Assembly: GCF_001999945.1 (NCBI RefSeq)
Contig: NZ_CP019650.1
Location: 1,984,001-2,048,000 of the forward strand
Source of the DNA: Microbulbifer agarilyticus
Lineage (GTDB): Bacteria; Pseudomonadota; Gammaproteobacteria; Pseudomonadales; Cellvibrionaceae
Direction of reading: 5' to 3'
Length of the DNA stretch: 64,000 bases
In this document: positions 45,335 to 53,671 of the stretch, piece by piece
Position numbering within the stretch: the first letter of the stretch is position 1
Layout of the letters: every line of letters starts with the position of its first letter
Position numbers and translations under genes: made by a program
The notes under the pieces: generated by a model
What the model saw: only the letters and a program-made list of their open reading frames with translations
Databases searched by the model: none
What the model was told of the DNA's origin: nothing

Positions 45335-45823
45335 ATGAATCAGACAATTGAACAGTGGCGCCAGAAGTGGACCGCATTGCCGCCCAGCGATCAGCGCGCA
45401 TTGGGCACCCTGGGGTTGTTTCTCGGCGTTATCATCATCGTGTTTGGCTTGTTCAAACCTGCACAATCCTTCTTTGAAGGCGCTCACGCGGAGGCCGAGG
45501 CATCTCGCGAGCTAGTGGCCTGGATCGAAAAGCAGCGCCCGCAGCTGGAGCGCGTGCAAAGGAATACCGGTGGCCAGTCACAAGCGCAGGGCACCTTGCT
45601 GCAGCGGGTCACCGCAGCCGCAAAAAACCATAAGTTGACCATCAAACGTTTTGAGCCCGAGGGTGATGGCCGTATTCGTCTGTGGATTGACGAGGCGCGC
45701 TATCAAGATTTGCAGCCCTGGTTAAATACATTGCTTCAGCAGCGCTTTGTCATTCGCTCAATCAGCATCGATTCACTGGCTGAAGAGGGCATGATTTCCG
45801 CACGTTTGACGCTCGAGCGATAG
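45335..45823 (+). CDS. gspM: Type II secretion inner-membrane protein GspM
   Basis: 162 aa from the ATG at 45335; a TTG at 45308 gives a longer but less typical N-terminus. Short cytoplasmic N-terminus (QWRQKWTALPPSDQRAL), one membrane helix (about 27-44), and a periplasmic ferredoxin-like domain (RITVKRFEPEGDGRIRLWIDEA-like). Last gene of the operon; no gspN and no prepilin peptidase gspO lie in the window. Confidence 0.9.
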   Translation: MNQTIEQWRQKWTALPPSDQRALGTLGLFLGVIIIVFGLFKPAQSFFEGAHAEAEASRELVAWIEKQRPQLERVQRNTGGQSQAQGTLLQRVTAAAKNHKLTIKRFEPEGDGRIRLWIDEARYQDLQPWLNTLLQQRFVIRSISIDSLAEEGMISARLTLER

Positions 45824-46015
45824 TTCGGCTCAGCCACCCTTGGTTTTACTTATCTTTTCGTTTTTCGTGAACCTTTTACGCCTTTAAACCCATATTTGGT
45901 ACGATTTTCTAGGTCTGCATTCGAGTGTTGGCTTGGAATCTTTATAGATTGGCATCCCGGGTGGCGCAGTTTTCTCCCTATACTGGAAGGTAGTACGAGG
46001 AAATAGGGGCCAACC

Positions 46016-46285
46016 ATGCTGTTGAGAGATTCCGAAGGTAATCACCTGATCGACGTTGCCGATATCGTAACGCTGGCTAACCCATACGAACTGACCGTCG
46101 TCGGGCGCTATCTGTGGGGTGAAGAGGTTCAGGACCCGGAAGTGTTCGACAAGTCTCGCCTGCGCTTTCTGTCCGGGGAATCGCTGCCGCGTTGCTGGCA
46201 TGACAGTCGGTATCGTGACCGAGAGGTCCGCCGCGTCAAATGCGGCACCAAGGCGGATGACAGCGACTACTATCAAGGCGCGTAA
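46016..46285 (+). CDS. Conserved hypothetical protein, 89 aa
   Basis: A small soluble protein starting MLLRDSEGNHLIDVADIVTL, with WGEEVQDPEVFDKSRLRFLSGESLPRCW in its centre. No signal peptide or membrane helix. AGGAAATAGGGG precedes the ATG. Similar small proteins occur in pseudomonads but carry no established function; I do not assign one. It stands alone between the gsp operon and the DUF2788 gene, and is followed by a weak terminator-like hairpin. Confidence 0.7.
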   Translation: MLLRDSEGNHLIDVADIVTLANPYELTVVGRYLWGEEVQDPEVFDKSRLRFLSGESLPRCWHDSRYRDREVRRVKCGTKADDSDYYQGA

Positions 46286-46361
46286 GCACAGTTCGATAGC
46301 TGTCTAGCTTCCGTCCGATAAACGCATAGGCGTGATTCTGCGCTAGGGCATCATCACGAGG

Positions 46362-46391
46362 CCGAGTGGTTAGCCAAAACCCTCGGTTTTT
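46362..46391 (+). terminator. Possible terminator after the 89-aa gene
   Basis: CCGAG...CTCGG with partly paired interior, followed by TTTTT. The stem is imperfect. The segment GGCCGAGTGGTTAGCC resembles part of a tRNA D-arm but no tRNA can be folded. Confidence 0.35.
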
Positions 46392-46521
46392 CGCTGTGTC
46401 TTCGTGGTTTCACGCCAAAAGCTCCTATACAATACGCGCCAATTTTTGCGCCGACACTTTCGTTGGCAGCATTTGCCAGCGCCCGGGATCTTACTGGGGA
46501 AACGCGTTTAGAAGAGGTTGC

Positions 46522-46728
46522 ATGAGCTTCGAACTGTTTGAAGAGTATTCCCTGATCGTCGGTATTGGTGGCCTGATTCTGTTTATGATGTTTATTGTGT
46601 GGAATCTGGCCAAAGAATCCAAAGCGGGTCGTTTCGGTACCTTTATCTTGTTCACGGCGCTTGGCCTCGGCTTGCTGGGTTTTGTGATAAAGACCGTGCT
46701 GGTGGAAGTCATGGGGTTGGGCCAGTAG
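46522..46728 (+). CDS. DUF2788 family small membrane protein
   Basis: 68 aa from the ATG at 46522, with GAGG 5 nt upstream; the frame is open further upstream but that part is not protein-like. Two membrane helices (about 10-30 and 42-62) flank the conserved polar segment WNLAKESKAGRFGTFILF. This matches DUF2788. Function unknown. It precedes the hybrid kinase by 49 bp on the same strand. Confidence 0.85.
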   Translation: MSFELFEEYSLIVGIGGLILFMMFIVWNLAKESKAGRFGTFILFTALGLGLLGFVIKTVLVEVMGLGQ

Positions 46729-46777
46729 CCCGCCGCCGTGACGTTTCGGATACAGGGAGCGTTTCCCGGATACCTTT

Positions 46778-48982
46778 ATGCCTTTATTTGATCACCCCGA
46801 ACTCAAGGTGCAGAAAGATCGCCGTGTGTGCCGTAACACGGATACGCGCATCGCGAAATATAGTCGCCGTGGCATGCTGTTCAGCTTGCTGGCGTTTGCG
46901 GTTGCGGTGGCCATCGGGGAACTGCGTGTTACTGCCCCCAAGCTGGTATTGGTACTTGCGCTCGTTCTGGTACTGCTGACTCTGGTCCGCGCCTACTACG
47001 TATTCCGCTTTGATAACCTGTATGCCACAGGCCCCAAGCGCTGGCGGAGCCGCTACTTCATAGCATCTACCGCTGGTGCGGTTTGGTGGGGTGTCATCCT
47101 GCTGAGCCATGTGTTTTTGCTTGGGTTTTCTCCTGCGACCCAGTTTCTGTGGCTCTATACCGTCGTATTCTGCGCGAGTGTCGCATCCGTTTTCTCTCCA
47201 TATTACCGATTCCTCACCTGGTTTCTGGCTGGTTCCCTGGTGCCTGCGGCGCTGCAGGGGTTTATGACCGCCGACATTCTCGGCGCTATCTATGGCGCGC
47301 TCACTCTGACTTTTGTCTGGCTAATGGCTCATCAGGCCCGCCGCGAGTCCGAGAACTACTGGGACCGCGTGGCCGCCATGCAGGCGCTTCAGCAAAAAGC
47401 CAGCAACCTCGCAGAGGCTCGCAAACACTCGGATGCGGCCGTTGAGGTTACCAATGAGTTTCTCGCCAATGTGGGCCAGGAATTCCGCAGCCAGCTCTCC
47501 GATTCTCTGGGTGCCCTGGCACTGCTTGAAGGTGACCGCCTGTCGGAGCGCCAGCAGGAATGGATTCGTCTGGCCAAGAACGCCTGTAACCAGCAACTGA
47601 AGTTGGTGGATAACGTGGGTATGTTTACCCGAGTTGCGCGCAAGGATATTCACTTGCGACGTGCGCCATTCAACCTGGTGCGGACCATGGAGAAGGCGTT
47701 TAAGTTCGCCGCCCGTGCTGCTCAGCGCCAGCGGCTGGAGTTTAATTTCCAGATTAGCGAAGACCTGCCGGTAATGGTGACCGGTGACAATCGTAAAACC
47801 GCACAGTTGATCCGCAATCTGGTGGACTCCGCTACGGTAATCGCCGATACGGGTGAGCTCTGGGGTGAGGCGACTTTCGAGCAGGTCGGTACCGACGAGG
47901 GACAGCTGACGCTCAAACTGGTCGATAACGGTCGCGGGGAGATTTTACCGGACGAGTCGGAACTGTTCGGCGCCTTTTCACGCATGGATACCACTCAGGT
48001 CACCACCGGATTGGGCCTCAGCATCGCCAAGGGGCTCGCAGAAGCCATGGGTGGCTACCTGCAGTTGCATTCGTCGCCTGAAGGAAATCGCTACCAGGTG
48101 GTGATTAAATTTGAGATTGAGCCCAATCAGCGTATCTACCTGCAGCCAGATCGCCGCCTGCAAGATACTGAGGTATTGCTGTTACACCAGCGTGGGTTGT
48201 TTGTCGGCGGTATTACGCAAATGCTGGAATCCTTCGGTATGGAGATTTCGTGCAAGGCGTGGGATGACGGTAGCACCGAACCCATGGATGAGTTGCTCCA
48301 GTTTATGGAGCGGGGGCAACTGGTGGTGCTCGCGCCCGCGGCAGGGGATGGGTGTTTGCTGAGCGGCGTCACACAGGCTATACATTCGATCTCGAATGAC
48401 AGTGCCAAATTTCCGCTGTTGTGCCTGGGTGGCTATAGCCACAAATTGGAGTTTGCACCGCTGGCCGCTGCAGACCCGGAAGCACAGTACCTTCCACGAC
48501 CGGTGACACGGAAAGAGTTTCACGATGCCCTCGTTGTGCGCCTTTTTGGCGGTCACAAAAAGATCAGCCGTCGCGTGGTCGGCAACCATTCGGAAGTGAA
48601 TCGTAAAAACCGTTTATTGCTGATTGAGGAATCTCGTCAACACCAGGGTGTCACCGAAGAAATGGTGCAGGCTCTCGGATACCAAGTGGAAGTGGTTCCG
48701 TCCGTGGAGTCCGCTCTGGCACTGCTTCCAGACCAGAACTTTGATCTTGTGCTGGTGGATTGCCAGCAGAACACTGCGCACAGTGCCGAGATTATTGAGC
48801 AGCTGCGGATCTGGGAGGGTGAGTATTCCCCCGATGACCGTTTGCCCATCGTCGCTCTGACCAGTACCACGGAAGAGCAGTTCGAAGGCCGTTGTCTCGC
48901 TGCCGGTATGGACGACTTCCTTACCAAGCCGTTGAGCAAAGACAGCTTGGCGGAAACGTTGGAGCGCTGGTTAGGGGAATAA
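46778..48982 (+). CDS. Hybrid histidine kinase-like protein with degenerate kinase core
   Basis: 734 aa. N-terminal membrane domain with about six helices (about 34-185). A coiled linker leads to a HisKA-like domain where the H-box reads FLANVGQEFRSQL: the phospho-acceptor His is replaced by Gln234. The HATPase_c part keeps the G1 box VDNGRGE and G2 box GLGLSIAKGL, but the N-box is altered (NLVDSATVI). A pseudo-receiver lacking the acceptor Asp (about 445-600) is followed by an intact C-terminal receiver with E-E acidic pair, D661, T695 and K717. It probably does not autophosphorylate; it may take phosphate from, or modulate, another kinase. Ends at a strong terminator. Confidence 0.82.
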   Translation: MPLFDHPELKVQKDRRVCRNTDTRIAKYSRRGMLFSLLAFAVAVAIGELRVTAPKLVLVLALVLVLLTLVRAYYVFRFDNLYATGPKRWRSRYFIASTAGAVWWGVILLSHVFLLGFSPATQFLWLYTVVFCASVASVFSPYYRFLTWFLAGSLVPAALQGFMTADILGAIYGALTLTFVWLMAHQARRESENYWDRVAAMQALQQKASNLAEARKHSDAAVEVTNEFLANVGQEFRSQLSDSLGALALLEGDRLSERQQEWIRLAKNACNQQLKLVDNVGMFTRVARKDIHLRRAPFNLVRTMEKAFKFAARAAQRQRLEFNFQISEDLPVMVTGDNRKTAQLIRNLVDSATVIADTGELWGEATFEQVGTDEGQLTLKLVDNGRGEILPDESELFGAFSRMDTTQVTTGLGLSIAKGLAEAMGGYLQLHSSPEGNRYQVVIKFEIEPNQRIYLQPDRRLQDTEVLLLHQRGLFVGGITQMLESFGMEISCKAWDDGSTEPMDELLQFMERGQLVVLAPAAGDGCLLSGVTQAIHSISNDSAKFPLLCLGGYSHKLEFAPLAAADPEAQYLPRPVTRKEFHDALVVRLFGGHKKISRRVVGNHSEVNRKNRLLLIEESRQHQGVTEEMVQALGYQVEVVPSVESALALLPDQNFDLVLVDCQQNTAHSAEIIEQLRIWEGEYSPDDRLPIVALTSTTEEQFEGRCLAAGMDDFLTKPLSKDSLAETLERWLGE

Positions 48983-49010
48983 GCGCTCCAGGTAATGATC
49001 CCGAGTAAAA

Positions 49011-49036
49011 AGGCCTGTCTACGACAGGCCTTTTTT
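49011..49036 (+). terminator. Intrinsic terminator after the hybrid kinase
   Basis: A 9-bp stem AGGCCTGTC/GACAGGCCT with a 3-nt loop, followed by a T-tract. Confidence 0.9.
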
Positions 49037-49227
49037 GTATCTGACTTTTGGGCTTCAGGCACTAGGCGCGCCGGAAGCGCATCAGGTTTTCCCTAAAGCA
49101 TGATTTAACGAGTAAATTTCCCAAGGATCGTGCGCAATTGAAATAGGGGACTCTTGTCACGGTAATGGACATTTCGTAGACCTGGCCACACGTATCCTTC
49201 GCTCAACTTCATTTGTTGAGAAAAGTT

Positions 49228-50229
49228 ATGCACGTGATCAGTCAAGGCGCTGTGTACAAAGGAGATGTCACGCTCAGCATTATCGTTCCAGTGTTCAATG
49301 AACAAGAGGTACTGGAACTATTTCATCATCGACTTCTCAGGGTTCTCAGTACCCTCGACGAAGATACCTTCGAAATCCTCTATATCAACGATGGCAGTAG
49401 CGACCGCAGTTGGGAGATACTCCAGACTCTCTCCGCGATTAACGCAGACATTCACTGCATCAATTTGACGCGCAATTTTGGTAAAGAAGCAGCGTTAACA
49501 GCCGGTATTGAACATGCCCGTGGGCAGGCGATCACGATACTCGATGCTGACCTGCAAGATCCTCCTGAACTCATTCCCGAAATGCTCGCTGCCTGGCGAT
49601 GTGGCTATGACGTCGTCAACATGAAGCGCTCAGCGCGCCTCGGTGAGTCGAAGTTCAAGGTGTGGACCGCCCATCTCTACTACCGAATACTCGATTATCT
49701 TTCAGATGCACCGGTTGAGCGCGATGTAGGTGATTTCCGATTAATCAGTCGCCGAGTTGTCGAAAACATCAAGCTGCTTAATGAGCGCAACCGATATATG
49801 AAGGGCATTCTGTCGTGGCCCGGTTATAAGAAAGCCACCATCGAATTCGATCGGCCACAGCGTGCCGATGGCGATACAAAGTGGTCATTTCTCCAGCTGG
49901 TTCGCCTTGGTGTTTCCGGGATCACCGCATTTAGCGTGAAACCCCTGAGGTTGTCGACCTGGGCTGGGGCGCTCATTTCCCTTGCCGCCTTTGCGTATGG
50001 CCTATGGGTCCTCGCGAAGACGGTCGTGTTTGGTGAACCGGTTGCCGGATACCCCTCAATGATGTTGATGCAGCTCTTTCTGGGCGGTGTCCAGCTCATC
50101 GCGGTGGGTGTGCTGGGTGAGTATGTCGGGAGAATATTTTCAGAGGTAAAAGCGCGGCCCATTTATCTGGTGATGGATATTGAGCATAAACCGCAGGCAA
50201 ATGGGGTGGTAAAAAAGCATGCGTCCTGA
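49228..50229 (+). CDS. GtrB-like polyprenyl-phosphate glycosyltransferase (GT2)
   Basis: About 333 aa from the ATG at 49228; a TTG pair lies 15 bp upstream. The GT2 domain has LSIIVPVFNEQEVL, INDGSSDRSWEIL, LTRNFGKEAALTAGIEHARG and the metal-binding DADLQDPPEL. Two C-terminal membrane helices (about 235-255 and 270-295) match the GtrB/ArnC/DPM1-like group that loads a sugar onto undecaprenyl phosphate. Its 3' end overlaps the next glycosyltransferase gene by 11 bp. No GtrA-type flippase gene is adjacent. Confidence 0.9.
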   Translation: MHVISQGAVYKGDVTLSIIVPVFNEQEVLELFHHRLLRVLSTLDEDTFEILYINDGSSDRSWEILQTLSAINADIHCINLTRNFGKEAALTAGIEHARGQAITILDADLQDPPELIPEMLAAWRCGYDVVNMKRSARLGESKFKVWTAHLYYRILDYLSDAPVERDVGDFRLISRRVVENIKLLNERNRYMKGILSWPGYKKATIEFDRPQRADGDTKWSFLQLVRLGVSGITAFSVKPLRLSTWAGALISLAAFAYGLWVLAKTVVFGEPVAGYPSMMLMQLFLGGVQLIAVGVLGEYVGRIFSEVKARPIYLVMDIEHKPQANGVVKKHAS

Positions 50230-51676
50230 TGATTCAATGTTTGCAGATAGTGAACGCAGTATTGTTTACTGGGCCGGAATATTAATTCTCGCCATTGTGA
50301 CGTTTCGGCTGATCTCCCTGGGCCTGTATCCACTCTACGATACGACGGAGGCCCGATACGGGGAGATGGCGCGCCTGATGCTCGAAACCCAAAACTGGAT
50401 TACGCCGCAATACGATTACGGTGTCCCTTTCTGGGGCAAGCCTCCGTTCCATACCTGGATCAGTGCGGCTAGCTTTTCATTGTTTGGGGTTAGCGAATTT
50501 GTCGCGCGTCTTCCGCATTTTGTTTGCGGAGTTGTCAGCCTGTTTATGGTGTATGGCTTCGCTCGCACGTTTTTGGGTCGAAGCACCGCGACCTTTGCCG
50601 CGCTCGTCTTCGCTTCCTGTATTGGAACGATTGTCGCCATTGGTATGGTGATGACCGACAGCGCATTATTGATGGCGTGTACGCTTGCCATGGTGAGCTT
50701 CTGGCTTAGCTATTCCGGGCGGAACCGCTCACTGTTTGGTCACCTGTTTTTTGTTGCCATTTCCTTGGGTATGTTGATTAAGGGCCCTGTGGCCGTGGTG
50801 ATTATCGGGATCGCACTGGTGTTTTGGAGTGTGTGGCAGGGCGTATTGCTGAACGCGATTCGCAGTTTGCCTTGGTCAACCGGATTGCCCTTGTGCCTTG
50901 TTTTGACCCTGCCGTGGTATATATGGGCAGAGATCCGGACTCCAGGTTTCCTCGAGTACTTTATTGTCGGTGAACATATCCAGCGCTTTCTGGTTTCCGG
51001 CTGGGAAGGGGATTTGTACGGGTCTGCCCACGACAAACCGCGCGGGATGATTTGGTTGTTCTGGTTGGTTTGTGCCTTTCCGTGGTCATTCTGGATTCTC
51101 AAGTCGGGCTTCCGACGTTTATTTGGTGGTAAGCCACTAAAGAGTAAAGCAGAACAGGGCGCCTCCCAAACCGCTTCACTTAATCGTTACCTGATTGCTT
51201 GGATGGTGGCTCCTCTACTGCTGTTTACATTGGCAGGTAATATTCTTCCAACCTACGTGCTACCCGGATTTAGCGCCATGGCGCTGCTTGTGGCTACAAA
51301 CAATCCATTGACCCGCAGCTCCCTATATATGGCACTGCTTTCCCTGTTTGTGCTCGCGATTCTTGTTGGGGTAGTTGGGCTGGGCAAACTGAATAAGCCG
51401 AACGAATCGGTGCTGCTACGGTCTGAAATGCAGGCCATCGGTACTGCTGACCTATACTACTGGGGCCATCGTCCGTACAGCGCGCAATTCTACTCTGATG
51501 GCAATGCCAAACTGCTGGATGATGATGAGCACTTTGCCTCTCTTCTGCAGCAGAGGATCCCGTTCTTTCTCGTGATCGATCATCGTAAATACCGGAAGTT
51601 CGAAGCTGAAATCGACTCTGTGTGCAGAAGCACAAGAGTACTGGATGATCGCGCACTGTATGTTTGTCATCCCTGA
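50219..51676 (+). CDS. ArnT/PMT-like membrane glycosyltransferase
   Basis: 485 aa with about eleven hydrophobic helices. The first periplasmic loop has YPLYDTTEARYGEMARLMLETQNWITPQ, the acid-rich catalytic loop of ArnT-like PMT_2 transferases, followed by PFWGKPPFHTW. Such enzymes transfer a sugar from a polyprenyl carrier to lipid A or another periplasmic acceptor. Together with the GtrB-like enzyme it could modify the envelope. It is somewhat shorter than E. coli ArnT (550 aa), with a reduced C-terminal soluble domain. It is 14 bp before the response-regulator gene. Confidence 0.88.
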   Translation: MRPDDSMFADSERSIVYWAGILILAIVTFRLISLGLYPLYDTTEARYGEMARLMLETQNWITPQYDYGVPFWGKPPFHTWISAASFSLFGVSEFVARLPHFVCGVVSLFMVYGFARTFLGRSTATFAALVFASCIGTIVAIGMVMTDSALLMACTLAMVSFWLSYSGRNRSLFGHLFFVAISLGMLIKGPVAVVIIGIALVFWSVWQGVLLNAIRSLPWSTGLPLCLVLTLPWYIWAEIRTPGFLEYFIVGEHIQRFLVSGWEGDLYGSAHDKPRGMIWLFWLVCAFPWSFWILKSGFRRLFGGKPLKSKAEQGASQTASLNRYLIAWMVAPLLLFTLAGNILPTYVLPGFSAMALLVATNNPLTRSSLYMALLSLFVLAILVGVVGLGKLNKPNESVLLRSEMQAIGTADLYYWGHRPYSAQFYSDGNAKLLDDDEHFASLLQQRIPFFLVIDHRKYRKFEAEIDSVCRSTRVLDDRALYVCHP

Positions 51677-51690
51677 TACTGGAGATGTAC

Positions 51691-52359
51691 TTGAACGTGC
51701 TATTGGTGGAGGATTCCAAGAACGTTGCCGAGGTGATCTTTGACTACTTCGAGGAAAGTGCGATTACCCTGGACTATGCCGCAACGGGAACCTCGGGGCT
51801 GAACCTTGCCCGCTCAAAGAAATACGATTGTATTGTCATGGATCTCATGCTTCCTGGTCTCGATGGCTTAAAAGTGTGTGAGCTGTTGCGGGAAGATGGC
51901 AACAATACCCCGATCATTATGCTAACTGCGCGGGATACCGATGCGGATATGTTGTCCGGATTCAAGCAGGGTGCTGATGACTACATCGTAAAGCCTTTCA
52001 ATATCGAACTTCTCGAGGCGCGTATTCATAGCCTGGTAAAGCGGTACTCCGGTCAGGGATATAAAACCATCTTGGCATCCGGTGACCTGAAGCTCGACCT
52101 GACCACGCATCAAGTCTGGCGGAACGGCAACGAAATCCGGCTTTCACCCAGTTGCTTCAAAATATTGCAGGTGTTGATGGAGCGGAGCCCAGAAGTCGTA
52201 ACGCGAGAAGAAATAGAGGGTATGTTATGGCAGGACGATATGCCGGATACCGATATTTTACGGAAGCATATCTATCAGTTGCGTCTAAAAATTGACAAGC
52301 CTTTCGAAGATGAAATTATTGAGACGATACCCAAGGTCGGATATCGGCTAAAAAGCTAG
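51691..52359 (+). CDS. OmpR-family response regulator
   Basis: 222 aa from a TTG at 51691. This start is favoured because GGAG (51681-51684) is 6 nt upstream of it, while the ATG at 51685 is adjacent to the box. The receiver has E7/D8, phospho-acceptor D51 in CIVMDLMLPGLDG, T in LTARD and K in VKPFN. The C-terminal winged helix is of the OmpR/PhoB type (VTREEIEGMLW, DTDILRKHIYQLRLKI). It forms one operon with the glycosyltransferases and the following kinase. Confidence 0.93.
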   Translation: MNVLLVEDSKNVAEVIFDYFEESAITLDYAATGTSGLNLARSKKYDCIVMDLMLPGLDGLKVCELLREDGNNTPIIMLTARDTDADMLSGFKQGADDYIVKPFNIELLEARIHSLVKRYSGQGYKTILASGDLKLDLTTHQVWRNGNEIRLSPSCFKILQVLMERSPEVVTREEIEGMLWQDDMPDTDILRKHIYQLRLKIDKPFEDEIIETIPKVGYRLKS

Positions 52360-53595
52360 ATGGCAAAAGATAACACCACTGCCGGCATAATCGTTCGGAC
52401 TTATATGGTCGGGGCGCTTTTCTTACTTGTGTTCTATGGTGTCATTTTCTACAACTTGACGCTGTATACAGAAGATAGGAATAGCGAGAAGCGGCTACAG
52501 CTATTGAGCGAGTACTATAGCGAGAAGTACGATCTTGCAGACTTCGATACCATTCAGATCGATCCGTTGTTGACCATCTATGGTGATTATTCAAACTTGC
52601 CCGATACGCTCAGTGCGCAGTTTTCAGAGAGCTGGGTAGGTGCCACAACGTTTCACATCGATAATGACGAAGAATATAGCGTGCTCGCGCAAAGGATTGC
52701 ATCGGCTAGCGGAAATCAGACGATTTACTTTGTCGAAGCCATCGGTTCCGTCGAACTTGATCAGGTGGATATCATCCTGTTCCAGTCAATGCTCACCGGT
52801 GCCGGTATTTTTCTATTTTTGATTGCGGCAGCTTATATCACAAGAAGTGCGAGGAAAATTGGCGGGCCTATATCTAGCCTGTCGAACCAGCTTGAGGCCT
52901 CCGAAAGTGATTTCTCACCGATCAACCTCTCTGGCCACCTTCCGGACGAAACCAAGCAGATGCTTTCGTCGGTAAATGCCTATCGAGCGCGTATCAAAAG
53001 GGCATTGCACCGGGAGCAATTGTTTACTCGTTATATTAGCCATGAGTTGCGCACCCCACTGACGGTAATCAAGGGTAGTTTGAGCGTGTTGAGGAAGTCT
53101 GGGAACGATAAAACACTCAAGCATGTAGGGCTGATGTCGACCTCTGTGGCTGAGATGGAGGAGTTGACGCAGACATTTCTGCTGTTAGCGCGCGAAAAAC
53201 TTGATCGGGATGTGGTGGCGGTCGACGAACAGCTTGTCGACCGGCTGTTAGAGAATTTCTCGGGCCTTATTCAGCGGAATGAGGTGCATGTAACTCGGGT
53301 GTTGTCAGCGCCTTTCTCTCTTGATGCGCATCCACAGCTGTTTTCCGCGGTCATCAATAACCTACTAAAAAACGCAATTAACTGTAGCTTGGGTGGCAAA
53401 GTATCCATTTTCTTATCCCCGGAGCGAATCGATGTTATCGATAATGGCGTGGGTCTCGGAGAAAAGCCCCGTGGGTACGAAGGGTTTGGTATTGGGCTAA
53501 AAATTGTTAACGACATCTGTGACAAGTATGGATGGATGTTTAAATTAGAACCCAACCCGTCCAGGGGCTGCACGGCGACGGTGTTGTTGAAGTAG
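52360..53595 (+). CDS. Sensor histidine kinase
   Basis: 411 aa, ATG directly after the regulator's stop codon. Two membrane helices (about 12-32 and 138-160) enclose a periplasmic sensing domain of about 105 residues. The HisKA motif YISHELRTPLTVIKGSL has phospho-acceptor H228. HATPase_c boxes are intact: NNLLKNAINCS, IDNGVGLG and GFGIGLKIVNDI. Orthodox partner of the upstream regulator. The signal is unknown; the operon suggests envelope stress or cationic peptides (inference). Confidence 0.93.
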   Translation: MAKDNTTAGIIVRTYMVGALFLLVFYGVIFYNLTLYTEDRNSEKRLQLLSEYYSEKYDLADFDTIQIDPLLTIYGDYSNLPDTLSAQFSESWVGATTFHIDNDEEYSVLAQRIASASGNQTIYFVEAIGSVELDQVDIILFQSMLTGAGIFLFLIAAAYITRSARKIGGPISSLSNQLEASESDFSPINLSGHLPDETKQMLSSVNAYRARIKRALHREQLFTRYISHELRTPLTVIKGSLSVLRKSGNDKTLKHVGLMSTSVAEMEELTQTFLLLAREKLDRDVVAVDEQLVDRLLENFSGLIQRNEVHVTRVLSAPFSLDAHPQLFSAVINNLLKNAINCSLGGKVSIFLSPERIDVIDNGVGLGEKPRGYEGFGIGLKIVNDICDKYGWMFKLEPNPSRGCTATVLLK

Positions 53596-53616
53596 CAGTG
53601 GGGCAGGGAAACGAAA

Positions 53617-53636
53617 TGGCCCGTCGAAACGGGCCA
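53617..53636. terminator. Bidirectional hairpin between convergent genes
   Basis: An 8-bp stem TGGCCCGT/ACGGGCCA with a CGAA tetraloop. On the minus strand it is followed by TTTCGTTT and serves the Oar-like receptor gene; on the plus strand the following sequence is less T-rich. Confidence 0.65.
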
Positions 53637-53671
53637 CCTCTATTTGTCGGGTAATCGGGTGCCGGATGCGA

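Noticed and set aside
46345..46400. tRNA-like segment (GGCCGAGTGGTTAGCC)
   Set aside because: Only a D-arm-like stretch; no acceptor, anticodon or T-arm can be folded. A weak terminator hairpin is a better reading.
46366..46521. N-terminal extension of the DUF2788 protein
   Set aside because: Its residues are not membrane-protein-like and a GAGG box stands before the ATG at 46522, where the family begins.
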